Shown: one piece after another, positions 1 through 8,540 of the stretch | Layout: each line of letters opens with the position of its first letter | Position numbering within the stretch: the stretch's first letter is position 1 | Assembly: GCA_023417475.1 (NCBI GenBank) | Contig: JAEZFP010000062.1 | Coordinates: forward strand, 62,001-126,000 | Source of the DNA: Bacillota bacterium | GTDB lineage: Bacteria; Bacillota; UBA4882; UBA8346 | Direction of reading: 5' to 3' | DNA length: 64,000 nucleotides | Notes under the pieces: generated by a model | What the model was told of the DNA's origin: nothing | Seen by the model: the letters and a program-made list of their open reading frames with translations, nothing else | The model's database searches: none | Position numbers and translations under genes: made by a program

Positions 1-197
1 TTCCCCGGAAAAAGCATGGTTTGGACCAAGTTGAACGCCAGGGTGTTTCCGACAAATCGGCTCCGCTGGCGCCGGGCGCCTTTCACCACCGCTTCGATCT
101 TCCCGTAGTCTTCGGTCAATAAGACCACGATCCGGTCGGCCTCGCCAAAATTGCGGTTCTTTAGCACTAGGGCTTTGGTACGATAGATTTCACTCAT
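1..197 (-). CDS. recO: DNA repair protein RecO, N-terminal part (runs off window)
   Basis: The 65 visible residues match the RecO N-terminal OB fold: a start on ATG at 197, then VLKNRNFGEADRIVVLLT and a basic VKGARRQRSRF stretch. RecO helps load RecA on SSB-coated DNA in RecFOR gap repair and anneals single strands. A GGAGA ribosome site lies 6 nt upstream of the ATG. The gene is last in the visible run ruvC-ruvA-ruvB-queH-recO, 73 bp after queH. The C-terminal zinc-finger half lies outside the window. Confidence 0.9.
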   Translation of the reverse strand, partial: MSEIYRTKALVLKNRNFGEADRIVVLLTEDYGKIEAVVKGARRQRSRFVGNTLAFNLVQTMLFPG

Positions 198-270
198 TTA
201 ATGTCTCCGAAAAAACACAAAACCTTTCCGATATTCGCAAACTCATTCATCGCGATTGCCCCGCCCATCC

Positions 271-804
271 TTAATTTTCTTTATAATAGCGCTCTTTCTC
301 ACTGTAGATACAGCCGCAATATCCCTGACGGTACAGGCCCAACTCGCGGGCGGCCGCTTGGCTTTGGCGAAAGCCGGGGCGAAAATCTTCGTCATAAAAA
401 CGCAAACCAGATTCGGCCGCCAATTGGTGACCGGTCTGACAGATCAGCTCCCGGTTTTGATAAGGGCTGATCAACAAAGTCGTACTGAAACAGTCGAACC
501 CCAATTCTTTGGCTTTGGCCGCTGTCTTGGCGAGCCGGATCCGGTAGCATTGCCCGCAGCGTTGCTGAGGTTCCGCCGCGACCTGCCGTAAAAACTCTTC
601 CAACGCATACCCCGGTTCCTCCAGCAGCGGCAGTTGCCGTACGGAAGCCAACTCCCGCAACGCATCCCGGCGCCGCTGTTGCTCCTGATAAGGATGAATG
701 TTCGGGTTGTAAAAAAAGAGGGTCGGTTGAAAGCCCTCCTCCGTTAAACGTTCCGTGGTATAACAGGCGCAAGGCCCGCAACAGGTATGTAAAAAGATGG
801 ACAT
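271..804 (-). CDS. queH: Epoxyqueuosine reductase QueH
   Basis: This 177-residue protein belongs to the QueH (former DUF208) family, which carries out the last step of queuosine synthesis, reducing epoxyqueuosine on tRNA, in organisms that lack the cobalamin enzyme QueG. The family cysteines are visible: HTCCGPCACY at the N-terminus, CGQC near residue 83 and YCGC near residue 162. They hold an iron-sulfur cluster and a second metal. Length is normal. AAGAAGGTG sits 6 nt before the ATG. It lies 23 bp after ruvB, in a common run with the ruv genes. Confidence 0.93.
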   Translation of the reverse strand: MSIFLHTCCGPCACYTTERLTEEGFQPTLFFYNPNIHPYQEQQRRRDALRELASVRQLPLLEEPGYALEEFLRQVAAEPQQRCGQCYRIRLAKTAAKAKELGFDCFSTTLLISPYQNRELICQTGHQLAAESGLRFYDEDFRPGFRQSQAAARELGLYRQGYCGCIYSEKERYYKEN

Positions 805-827
805 GCGCTACACCTTCTTAAAGAAAC

Positions 828-1868
828 CTACTCAAACAATCTTTCCTGAGCCGATGAGGGCGGACTGGACTTCATTTTACGGTGTAAGTGGTCATAGGCG
901 AGCCTCGTGGCTATTCTGCCCCGGGGCGTCCGATTTATAAAGCCGATTTGCAGCAGAAAGGGTTCGTAGACGTCCTCAATCGTCTCGGATTCTTCGCCGA
1001 TGGAAGCGGCAATGGTGTCCAAACCCACCGGTCCGCCGTCAAACTTGTCGATAATGGTCAATAAAACGGTCCGGTCAATCCGGTCCAGTCCCAACCGGTC
1101 CACCTCCAACATTTGCAAAGCTTGGTCGGCGATGGCGTCGGAGATGTACCCGGACGCTTTGACCTGGGCAAAATCACGCACCCGGCGCAACAGACGGTTG
1201 GCGATCCGGGGAGTGCCCCGCGAACGGCGCGCCAACTCCATTGCTCCCGAGTACTCGATATCGATATTTAAGATGCCGGCGGAGCGTTCGATAATCTTCC
1301 GCAAATCCTCCGGTTCGTAAAATTCCAGCCGGTTGATGATGCCAAAACGATCCCGCAACGGAGCGCTCAACGAACCGGCCCGCGTCGTCGCGCCAACCAA
1401 CGTGAACCGGGGGAGATCGATCCGGACCGAACGGGCGCTGGGGCCTTTCCCGATGATAATATCCAATGCGAAATCTTCCATCGCCGGATAAAGGACTTCT
1501 TCGACCGCCCGGTTTAAACGGTGGACCTCGTCCACAAACAACACATCGTTGGGTTCAAGATTAGTCAGGATCGCCGCCAGATCGCCCGGTCGCTCAATGG
1601 CGGGACCGGAGGTGATCCGGATATTGACTTGCATCTCATTGGCGATGATATGCGCCAAGGAAGTTTTGCCCAGACCGGGCGGACCGTACAGCAGGACGTG
1701 ATCCAAGGGTTCGCGTCGCGCTTTGGCCGCTGTAATGAAAATCTGCATATTCTCTTTTACCCGAGGTTGACCGATATACTCGGCGAAACTGCGGGGCCGC
1801 AGGCTCAGTTCGCTATCGTCGCTCCCCTGTTTTAAGGCGCTGACAATCCGTTCGTCTTCCATTTCCAT
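828..1868 (-). CDS. ruvB: Holliday junction branch migration helicase RuvB
   Basis: The 346 residues show the full RuvB plan: SLRPRSFAEYIGQ at the N-terminus, Walker A YGPPGLGKTS near residue 60, Walker B DEVHRLNR, sensor GATTRAGSLSAPLRDRFG, and the winged-helix DNA-binding C-terminus with GGPVGLDTIAASIGEE. RuvB hexamers drive branch migration of Holliday junctions with RuvA. The ribosome site before the chosen ATG is weak, and the second ATG two codons later is an alternative. It is third in the ruvC-ruvA-ruvB order, 80 bp after ruvA. Confidence 0.97.
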   Translation of the reverse strand: MEMEDERIVSALKQGSDDSELSLRPRSFAEYIGQPRVKENMQIFITAAKARREPLDHVLLYGPPGLGKTSLAHIIANEMQVNIRITSGPAIERPGDLAAILTNLEPNDVLFVDEVHRLNRAVEEVLYPAMEDFALDIIIGKGPSARSVRIDLPRFTLVGATTRAGSLSAPLRDRFGIINRLEFYEPEDLRKIIERSAGILNIDIEYSGAMELARRSRGTPRIANRLLRRVRDFAQVKASGYISDAIADQALQMLEVDRLGLDRIDRTVLLTIIDKFDGGPVGLDTIAASIGEESETIEDVYEPFLLQIGFINRTPRGRIATRLAYDHLHRKMKSSPPSSAQERLFE

Positions 1869-1948
1869 TGGCTACAGTCACTTTCTATTAATATGCTTCA
1901 ATACCTTTGTCGTCACCCAATTTTTTACTACGCTTACGCGAAAGGTAG

Positions 1949-2560
1949 CTAGCGTGGACGGCTACCCAAATTTTTCAAAGCCCGGCGCACCAATTCCGGC
2001 GTAGTCAGTCCCGGTTCGGCCTGGGTAATTGTTTCCACGGTCGTCACCGCTTCTTTTTGAGCATAACCCAATGCCACCAGGGCATCGACCGCATCATCGC
2101 AGGACCGGTGGGCCGGGACGGTTTTCGCCGGGCCACCGACGTTACCGGTAGTGGCAATCCAGGCGATTTTGCCTTTGAGTTCCAAAATCAACCGCTGGGC
2201 CGTTTTTAAGCCGATTCCCGAAACGCCGGTTAAGGCCCGGTGATCCTCTTGGTGGATCGCCGCGGCGAACTGCTCGCCGGAAAGGGTTCCCAAAATCGCC
2301 AAGGCGGTTTTAGGACCGATCCCCGAGACGTTAATGATCTTTTCAAAGACGGTTTTCTCCTCCACCGACAAAAAGCCAAACAAGGTCGCCGCATCTTCCC
2401 GAAGGTGAAAATGGGTATACACCGTAACCGGCTCGGTCGTCCGGCTCAACGCCTCCAGCGCCGGAAGCGGCATCAACACCTGATAGCCGACGCCGTGCAC
2501 TTCAATGATACAGCTTTCCCCGCTGACGCTCTGAACATTGCCCGAAAGTGTGGCGATCAT
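1949..2560 (-). CDS. ruvA: Holliday junction DNA-binding protein RuvA
   Basis: This 203-residue protein has the RuvA architecture: an N-terminal OB fold (MIATLSGNVQ), two helix-hairpin-helix motifs (VSGIGPKTALAIL and VSGIGLKTAQRLI, about residues 79-120), a linker and a C-terminal three-helix domain (DAVDALVALGY) that contacts RuvB. RuvA tetramers hold the four-way junction open. GGAGG stands 6 nt before the ATG. It starts 12 bp after the ruvC stop, so the two are co-transcribed and may be translationally coupled. Confidence 0.97.
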   Translation of the reverse strand: MIATLSGNVQSVSGESCIIEVHGVGYQVLMPLPALEALSRTTEPVTVYTHFHLREDAATLFGFLSVEEKTVFEKIINVSGIGPKTALAILGTLSGEQFAAAIHQEDHRALTGVSGIGLKTAQRLILELKGKIAWIATTGNVGGPAKTVPAHRSCDDAVDALVALGYAQKEAVTTVETITQAEPGLTTPELVRRALKNLGSRPR

Positions 2561-2572
2561 CGTATTCCTCCA

Positions 2573-3061
2573 TTAATAACAGATCCGGTTCAACTTGCGT
2601 GAATGCGCGTGGCAGATGGCGATGGCCAAGGCGTCGGCCGCGTCGTCCGGCTTGGGAATCTCGGTTAAACACAATAACATGCGGACCATCTCCTGCACCT
2701 GAAGTTTTTCGGCCCGTCCATACCCAACCACCGATTGTTTCACCTGCAACGGGGTATATTCGACGATCTCCAAACCGGCGCTTTCGGCCGCCAACAAAAT
2801 AACCCCGCGGGATTGGCCGACCGACAGGGCCGTCCGCACGTTTTTATTGAAAAAAAGCTCTTCTACCGCTACCACTGCCGGTTGATATTGGTCAATAATC
2901 GCCGTGATCTCGTGATGGATCTGGCGCAACCGGGCCGGCATCGGCAGATTGGCTTCCGTCCGTACTACACCGTAGGTAACCCGGCGTAGATGATTTCCTT
3001 CATGGGCGATGACTCCGTATCCGGTAATGGCGGTCCCCGGATCGATTCCTAAAATCAACAT
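2573..3061 (-). CDS. ruvC: Crossover junction endodeoxyribonuclease RuvC
   Basis: About 162 residues carry the RuvC resolvase acidic residues: D in GIDPGTAITGYG, E in AVEELFFNKN, and the pair in KPDDAADALAIAICH. RuvC nicks Holliday junctions symmetrically, working with RuvAB encoded just downstream. GGAGG is 10 nt before the ATG at 3061. An in-frame TTG at 3064 is 7 nt from it and equally possible. The terminator at 3124-3149 separates this operon from the gene upstream. Confidence 0.95.
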   Translation of the reverse strand: MLILGIDPGTAITGYGVIAHEGNHLRRVTYGVVRTEANLPMPARLRQIHHEITAIIDQYQPAVVAVEELFFNKNVRTALSVGQSRGVILLAAESAGLEIVEYTPLQVKQSVVGYGRAEKLQVQEMVRMLLCLTEIPKPDDAADALAIAICHAHSRKLNRICY

Positions 3062-3123
3062 CAAACAGTATCCTCCGCATCGATTACAATTCGCTTTCGA
3101 AGTTTTAAGTTCCTGCGCCCCCG

Positions 3124-3149
3124 AAAAAAAACCTCCGTCGCGACGGAGG
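3124..3149 (-). terminator. Intrinsic terminator between the DUF401 gene and ruvC
   Basis: The palindrome CCTCCGTCGCGACGGAGG (3132-3149) is followed on the minus strand by a run of eight T. It should stop transcripts arriving from the DUF401 gene before the ruv operon. Confidence 0.8.
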
Positions 3150-3219
3150 CTGATTCAGTTTCTAATAGTATAGGAATAGTCCAGGTAGCTTCCCAAGTCC
3201 TTAAACCAGCTCACAACCC

Positions 3220-3447
3220 ATATCCAGCTTGCGGAACGACTCGGCAAGCTCACTTATCCACATATCCAGCTTGCGGAACGACTCGGCAAGCTTACTTATT
3301 CACATATCCAGCTTGCGGAACGACTCGGCAAGCTCACTTATCCACATATCCAGCTTGCGGAACGACTCAGCAAGCTCACTTATCCACATATCCAGCTTGC
3401 GGAACGACTCAGCAAGCTTACTTATTCACATATCCAGCTTGCGGAAC
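3220..3447. repeat. 42-bp tandem repeat array, five full copies and one partial
   Basis: Copies begin at 3220, 3262, 3304, 3346, 3388 and 3430 with an exact 42-bp period, and the last is truncated at about 3447. Each copy holds an internal inverted repeat, AGCTTGC and GCAAGCT, 12 nt apart, so each can form a hairpin. Copies differ only at a few positions (TCACTTATCC or TTACTTATTC, CTCGG or CTCAG), giving two alternating subtypes. The array starts 15 bp past the stop of the DUF401 gene. On the minus strand some copies are open for 14 codons, but the TTATTCAC subtype brings in TGA, so a protein is unlikely. Confidence 0.95.
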
Positions 3448-3461
3448 TTCGAGCAACTTCT

Positions 3462-4694
3462 TCAACGCCAAAGCAACCCGGCGCAGATCGCGATGGTCAA
3501 TAAGATGGCCTCCGGAACCAACAATGACAGCCAGACTTTTAAAAAGTTGGCTTTGAAATAGTCGACGGTCAATACGAAACAAAGATGCATCGGCGAAAGC
3601 ATCAAGCCGACAAACCCACTGATAAACGCCAGGATCAGCATTCCCGGTTTCACTCCGGCGCCGTGGCCGATGATCCCGATCAGCAACGGAAACGTCGCCG
3701 CGACATACGCTTGGGTTATCCCGACCGCAAACGCAACCAAAAGCGGCAGAGCGATCACCACCGCCAAATCGGGAACGCCCAGGCTTTTCAGATACTGCGG
3801 CAACCACTCCACTACCCCCGAGGCCTGCAACATTTCTTTGAAGATCAAGATCCCGGCGATTAAATAGACCAGGCTCAGCTTAAATCCATCCTGCCATAAT
3901 TGCGTCAACTCCGCCCGACGATACCGGTTTAACAAAAGCAGTAACACAATCACTCCGGCCACCGTCAACCCCACATCCCAGTGAAAAAAGAGCACCAAAA
4001 GCACAATGACCGCCACCGGCCAGATCCCGGCGATCAATTCAAGCAAGGCCTGTTTCCGCGACACCGTGGCGACGCGATCGGGGCGGTCCACGGCGGGACT
4101 TTGGGGAATCTTGCGAATGATCAACCCGAACCCAATCAAAATAACCGCAAAAAAGAAGCCGAATAAGATCGCGGCGACCCTGCCCACCGGGACTCCGAGA
4201 ATCTCGGCCACCAAAATCGTCCCGGGATACAGCGGCATGAAATACTCCCAGACGTGCCGGAACCAATAGTTAACCAAACTCTTTGTTTCGGCGTTCATAG
4301 TGAGATTCTGCCCCGCCTCTTCTACCAGCGGCGCTGAAAAAACCGCTCCGCCCGGTGACGGCAAGAGACCTAAAAAAGCCGGCAAAATAGCGATATTCAC
4401 CTTCGGGTTGGGGATCAACACCGCCAGAGCGTTCAAGGTTTTATTTAAGTAACCTTTGGTACGTAAAATATGTTCAAGAAAGATGATAATATTCAAGGCC
4501 ACGCCCAATTGTAGAAAAACCTGGCTCAAAACCGCCCGTTTCAAAACCAGCAGTTGGTTGGCGGGACTGACTTGAAAGAGGATTCCCAACAACAATGCCG
4601 CCGCCAGCATAACCCAGCCCATCGCGACCTTCTTCCGCAGCAGCAAAATGATTACGGTGAAAGTGAATGACAAGTTGATTAAGGGATGAAACAT
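3462..4694 (-). CDS. DUF401 family integral membrane protein (putative transporter)
   Basis: The 410 residues are almost entirely hydrophobic helices, roughly ten membrane spans. They carry the family signature LLPSPGGAVFSAPLVEEAG near residue 110, followed by VNYWFRHVWEYFMPLYPGT. DUF401 proteins belong to the ion-transporter superfamily and have no proven substrate. AAAGGAG lies 7 nt before the ATG. The gene stands alone between the divergent gene at 4834 and the terminator at 3124. The 42-bp array begins directly behind its stop codon. Family assignment is firm, function is not. Confidence 0.8.
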   Translation of the reverse strand: MFHPLINLSFTFTVIILLLRKKVAMGWVMLAAALLLGILFQVSPANQLLVLKRAVLSQVFLQLGVALNIIIFLEHILRTKGYLNKTLNALAVLIPNPKVNIAILPAFLGLLPSPGGAVFSAPLVEEAGQNLTMNAETKSLVNYWFRHVWEYFMPLYPGTILVAEILGVPVGRVAAILFGFFFAVILIGFGLIIRKIPQSPAVDRPDRVATVSRKQALLELIAGIWPVAVIVLLVLFFHWDVGLTVAGVIVLLLLLNRYRRAELTQLWQDGFKLSLVYLIAGILIFKEMLQASGVVEWLPQYLKSLGVPDLAVVIALPLLVAFAVGITQAYVAATFPLLIGIIGHGAGVKPGMLILAFISGFVGLMLSPMHLCFVLTVDYFKANFLKVWLSLLVPEAILLTIAICAGLLWR

Positions 4695-4833
4695 TCATTT
4701 ACTCCTTTACCATGTTGTAAGCGTTACTCTCCTTTAATCTGACTGAGAATTATTGAGGTAGGATTTGCGGGCTTTGAGTCGAATAGAAGATCTAGAGCAC
4801 CGGCTCACGATAACACAATCCAAAGGAGCATGA

Positions 4834-5805
4834 TTGACTATGGCGCAGACAACAGCCAATGAGCTCGATTTGATTGCAGAAAATCTGAAAGATCTCGGTC
4901 TTCAACCCGAAACACAACCGATTGCGGTCTATCATTATCAAACCAGCCTTTATCTTTTTGCCGGAATCGGACTTGTCGCGGCGATTATCGGATGGCTTCA
5001 ACCGTTGTTTGGTTTCTTACTGACGGCAGTGGCGTTTTTCTTTCTGACGCGCGAGTTTGTCCGACCGTTTCTGGCCCGCGTCAAATCAACCGCCGCCCAA
5101 AATCTTTCCGTAACCATCCCCGCCCGGAGTAAAGAATTTCAAAAAACCGTTGTCATTATCCCGCTGGCCGAACCCAATGTCCTTCCGTCCAATGGACTGT
5201 CGGAAAATACGCTATACTGGCTAACGCTTGGTTTGGGAATGTTGACCTTGATCAGCCAACTCCTCAAGGCGCCGCTGGGATCGCTGGTACCGGCCGGTTT
5301 GTTATTGATAATCGCTTACCGTTTATCAATGGCCAAAGTCGCCGTTCCGCCTGTCGATAGCGCTTCGGTGGTCGAATTGGCGGCGGTTTTGACAAAAGCC
5401 CGGCCCGCCACCACTACCGTAACTTTACTTTTCACCGGCTCATCGGCATTAAACTCGGGTCTGCTCCCGCTGGTCCAATCGCTGAAAGGCAGCCCGGAAC
5501 TGACCTATGTCGTCAATCTCATGAGCACCGCCGCCCCCAATCCGCAGTTAGTCGCCAGCGAAGGGCCGATTTCCTATCGGGCCGACGCGTTTCTGCAAGA
5601 GACATTGGTAGCAGTCGCCGGCCAGAAAGGCATCGCCTTGGATATAACAAAATCCCGGCCTTTCAGCAAATCAATACCACTTAAGGCCGGGAAATATCGG
5701 ACGATCACGCTGGCTTTGCCGCAATCGCAAAACCCAGCCGATCCTGGGGCAACCAAAAACTTACGCGAACTTTTGGTGGGCTTAATCCGTCAGATCGAAG
5801 CGTGA
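4834..5805 (+). CDS. Unknown membrane protein with C-terminal soluble domain
   Basis: I do not recognise this 323-residue protein. About 40 polar residues are followed by two hydrophobic helices (about 39-75), a short loop (about 76-125), two more helices (about 126-165), and then a soluble alpha/beta-looking domain of 150 residues (TTTVTLLFTGSSALNSG onwards). AAAGGAG at 4822-4828 is 5 nt from TTG 4834 and 11 nt from ATG 4840, so either may start it. The out-of-frame ATG at 4830 is ignored. It is one of the few plus-strand genes, and its stop directly abuts the kdgK stop. Confidence 0.7.
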   Translation: MTMAQTTANELDLIAENLKDLGLQPETQPIAVYHYQTSLYLFAGIGLVAAIIGWLQPLFGFLLTAVAFFFLTREFVRPFLARVKSTAAQNLSVTIPARSKEFQKTVVIIPLAEPNVLPSNGLSENTLYWLTLGLGMLTLISQLLKAPLGSLVPAGLLLIIAYRLSMAKVAVPPVDSASVVELAAVLTKARPATTTVTLLFTGSSALNSGLLPLVQSLKGSPELTYVVNLMSTAAPNPQLVASEGPISYRADAFLQETLVAVAGQKGIALDITKSRPFSKSIPLKAGKYRTITLALPQSQNPADPGATKNLRELLVGLIRQIEA

Positions 5806-6837
5806 TTAGCGGTTTAATTCGGTGCTGTTATGGCTTTGATGATCGCGGATAACCCGGCTGATCTCATTAAAATCACTGACCGGCATGTCGCCGGGGATGG
5901 TATTTTTGATCGCCGCCATGGCGTTGCCGAACTCAAGCGCTTTTTGAACGTCATTGTATTTCATCAATCCGAACAACACTCCGGCCAGGTATGCGTCACC
6001 GCTGCCGATCCGGTCGACCACTTCGATTTCGGGATAGGATTCTTCCTGATAGAAACAATCTTCATCCCGGCAATAGATTTGCGAATCCCAAGTATGACGG
6101 GTGGGGCTCAATACGGTCCGTTGGGTGGTCGCCACCAAACGGTTGCCATACTCTTGGGTGAAGGATTTCATCACGTCGCGGATGGGACCGGTCCGGCCAA
6201 ACATTTTCCGGAACGTCTCCTCGGAGGCGAATAAAATATCTATCAACGGCAAGATCTGTTCAATTTCCGCGCGCGCTTCCGGCTCCGACCAAAGCGTCGC
6301 CCGGAAATTGACATCAAACGAGATCAGCCCGCCATTCGCTTTGATCTTGGTGATGGTATGCTTTAAAACCTCGCGAATATTGGGGCAAAGCGCCAAAGTG
6401 ATACCGCTGAAATGAAACACAGCGGTTTTTTGGTACAATTCCTCGGGAAGCTCCGCTTGAGTAAGATTAATAAAAGAAGAGTTGGCCCGGTCGTAAACAA
6501 CGGTCGGTTTGCGGGGCGCAGCGCCGCTCTCATAGTAATAGATTCCCAACCGGGCTTGTTTACTGGAATCATAAATAATATAATCGTCACTGACACCGCT
6601 GAAACGAATCCGGTTTTTAATGTATTTGCCAATCTCGTTATTGGGCAATTTGGTCACGATTCCGGTGCGTAAACCCAACAGGGAAATGCCCGAGACCACA
6701 TTCAATTCGGAACCGCCGGCCCGCTTTTCAAAGACTTCGCCCGCTAAAATCCGTTCCTTGTTGGGCGGGGATAACCGCAATAACACCTCTCCCAATCCCA
6801 TTACTGCAAATTCTTTTCCTGCAATCGTTTGAAACAT
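5806..6837 (-). CDS. kdgK: PfkB-family sugar kinase, probable 2-keto-3-deoxygluconate kinase
   Basis: A 343-residue ribokinase-family enzyme. The N-terminal GEVLLRLSPP and RAGGSELNV motifs bind sugar. DRIGSGDAYLAGVLFG near residue 270 is the PfkB signature 2 with the catalytic Asp. The overall pattern is closest to KdgK, which phosphorylates 2-keto-3-deoxygluconate to KDPG, though other aldose or ketose substrates are possible. GGAGG precedes the ATG by 6 nt. It lies 14 bp after the DUF362 gene, so the two form an operon. A sugar-acid dehydratase encoded at 11.8 kb could supply the substrate. Confidence 0.8.
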   Translation of the reverse strand: MFQTIAGKEFAVMGLGEVLLRLSPPNKERILAGEVFEKRAGGSELNVVSGISLLGLRTGIVTKLPNNEIGKYIKNRIRFSGVSDDYIIYDSSKQARLGIYYYESGAAPRKPTVVYDRANSSFINLTQAELPEELYQKTAVFHFSGITLALCPNIREVLKHTITKIKANGGLISFDVNFRATLWSEPEARAEIEQILPLIDILFASEETFRKMFGRTGPIRDVMKSFTQEYGNRLVATTQRTVLSPTRHTWDSQIYCRDEDCFYQEESYPEIEVVDRIGSGDAYLAGVLFGLMKYNDVQKALEFGNAMAAIKNTIPGDMPVSDFNEISRVIRDHQSHNSTELNR

Positions 6838-6851
6838 GATATCCCTCCGAA

Positions 6852-8000
6852 TTACATTAATCCTAATCTACGCAAGATCTTTACCGCCAACGGTTCGCTG
6901 ACCCGGAGCGCCCCAACCGGGCATAACTCCTGGCAACAGCAGCACCGAATACACGTATTATCATCAATCGAAATCCGTTGGTTATACGAAATAGCCTGAG
7001 CGGGGCAGAACTCCTCGCATTTGCGGCAACCGATGCAAAGCTGCGGGTTCAACACTAAACGCTGTTTTAAGATGTGCGAAGCGATTTGGCTGAAGGTTTC
7101 ATTGACAAAAATGTTGGTTCGCAACAGGGAAGGAATCTGAAAATCAGCGATTTTCAAAGAATTCAACGGCGGGCCGACCAGTTCCACCTCGCTTAACCGC
7201 GCCCCGGGAACGGCGAGCTTTTGGGCGGCGGCGGCGATCGGAAACTGCTCCGGTTTGCGCTGGACCAATTCAATGACGACCCGATCCAACGCCAACGGAT
7301 TGGCGCTTGCGGCTAAAACAGCGAACTGACGCGGTCGCCCGTGCGAAGGACCGTTGCCGTCCATTCCGATAATCCCGTCCAAGATGTGCAACCCCGGTTT
7401 GGCCGTCAAAGCGATCTCTACTAATAATCGGGCGAATACTTCTAAATCTTTACCGGCGGCAAAATGCCAACGCCCCTTGTTATGGCCAACCACGCAACCG
7501 AACAAATTTTTAGTCGCCAGGGTAATCCCCATTTGTCCATGGGATTTTAACTTTGGTAAGTTAATGAGCTGATCAAACTCGTCCAATTCCCGTGCCAGAT
7601 AGAGATGCTTAAACCGCCGTTCAAATCCAAGCTCCAAGCCTTTTCCAGCCAGGGCGACCGGGGTGTTGAACTCCACAATCGGGACGTTCAACCGCTGCAA
7701 ATCCGCATCCAACCCCAATTTACGCAGTACGCTTTCGGCGGTTCCAATCCCGGGACTGTCACCCACTCCAACCTTACCGCCATAATCGTTGATCAATTCG
7801 GCAACCGCGATGATCAGCTTGGGATGGGTCGTCGCAGCGCTATCCACGGTGCGGGCGGCAATCAAATTGGGTTTTAAAAGCACCCGATCACCGGGCTTGC
7901 AAAAAGCCCGCACTCCACCCAGGGGTTGGAGCAGTTTTTCAAGCGTCGCTTTTAAGTCCGCGTCGTACGCGGCGCACTTCAGTAACGAAACCCGTTCCAT
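6852..8000 (-). CDS. DUF362 domain protein with two [4Fe-4S] motifs
   Basis: The roughly 280-residue DUF362 domain (VLLKPNLIAA, GVGDSPGIG, LINLPKLKSHGQMGITLATKN) is followed by a bacterial 2[4Fe-4S] ferredoxin module with CIGCRKCEEFCP and a second, altered motif CIRCCCCQELCP. Proteins of this family are presumed electron carriers or assembly factors of unknown role. ATG 8000 is chosen because GGGAGA lies 6 nt upstream and the family normally begins here. A longer reading frame extends 40 codons upstream without a good ribosome site. It is the first gene of an operon with kdgK. Confidence 0.8.
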   Translation of the reverse strand: MERVSLLKCAAYDADLKATLEKLLQPLGGVRAFCKPGDRVLLKPNLIAARTVDSAATTHPKLIIAVAELINDYGGKVGVGDSPGIGTAESVLRKLGLDADLQRLNVPIVEFNTPVALAGKGLELGFERRFKHLYLARELDEFDQLINLPKLKSHGQMGITLATKNLFGCVVGHNKGRWHFAAGKDLEVFARLLVEIALTAKPGLHILDGIIGMDGNGPSHGRPRQFAVLAASANPLALDRVVIELVQRKPEQFPIAAAAQKLAVPGARLSEVELVGPPLNSLKIADFQIPSLLRTNIFVNETFSQIASHILKQRLVLNPQLCIGCRKCEEFCPAQAISYNQRISIDDNTCIRCCCCQELCPVGALRVSEPLAVKILRRLGLM

Positions 8001-8353
8001 CCTGTCTCTCCCATCGTGATCGCTGCGGTGAAATAATTCCAATCTTCCATCCGTAAAATACGGTGAAAAGCCAACGACGGCATTTATTTCAACTGGCGAT
8101 GATTCATAAAACTGGCGCAACGTATATATCTTTAAATCTTATCATTTCGCCTATTATTTGACCAATAAATTTTTTAAGTTTTAACGTAATTTTTGTCGAG
8201 CTTAGGTAAAGCGGGTAATCGTCCTCCCATGACCATCGTTTTGCGTGACGCTATCTCAATCCGAATATTCATTGCCCCGATCAAAAATTCGGCATATTTC
8301 CCGCTTCCCCTGCAACATCCCTCGACAAGCCGGGAGAAAGGGCGGAAAAACCT

Positions 8354-8459
8354 TTAGGGAAACACTGATTAATTAACCTGATAGCATAATTAGGCAATAT
8401 CTTGGGAGCTGTTTCTAGTGTTTCCCAGCAAAATTTCGATTAAATCAGCGCTTCCTTAG
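8354..8459. mobile_element. MITE-like element with imperfect terminal inverted repeats
   Basis: The left end TTAGGGAAACACTGATT (8354-8370) and the right end AATCAGCGCTTCCTTAG (8443-8459) are near-perfect inverted repeats, with a conserved ACTGATTAA / TTAAATCAG edge. An additional exact inverted copy of GGGAAACACT (8357-8366) is found at 8417-8426. The 106-bp interior has no reading frame. The end sequence resembles insertion-sequence termini, so a non-autonomous element is likely, but no transposase or target-site duplication is visible. Confidence 0.45.
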
Positions 8460-8478
8460 TTAAATCCTCAATTATTGC

Positions 8479-8507
8479 TTGAGTTACGATTACGTTTGTG
8501 ATAAACT
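8479..8507 (+). promoter_or_regulatory. Promoter for the terC riboswitch transcript
   Basis: TTGAGT at 8479-8484 and TAAACT at 8502-8507, spaced by 17 bp. It sits about 35 bp before the riboswitch. Confidence 0.5.
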
Positions 8508-8540
8508 GATTTTAAATTAAATTTTGTTTATATCACTCGC

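Noticed and set aside
3220..3447. CRISPR-like direct repeats
   Set aside because: Units are contiguous with no unique spacers and no cas genes are present. The same applies to the arrays at 26952 and 55461.
3229..3561. A plus-strand frame of 110 codons reading repeated RNDSASSLIHIS units
   Set aside because: It is produced by the 42-bp array, has no ribosome site and ends antisense to the DUF401 gene.
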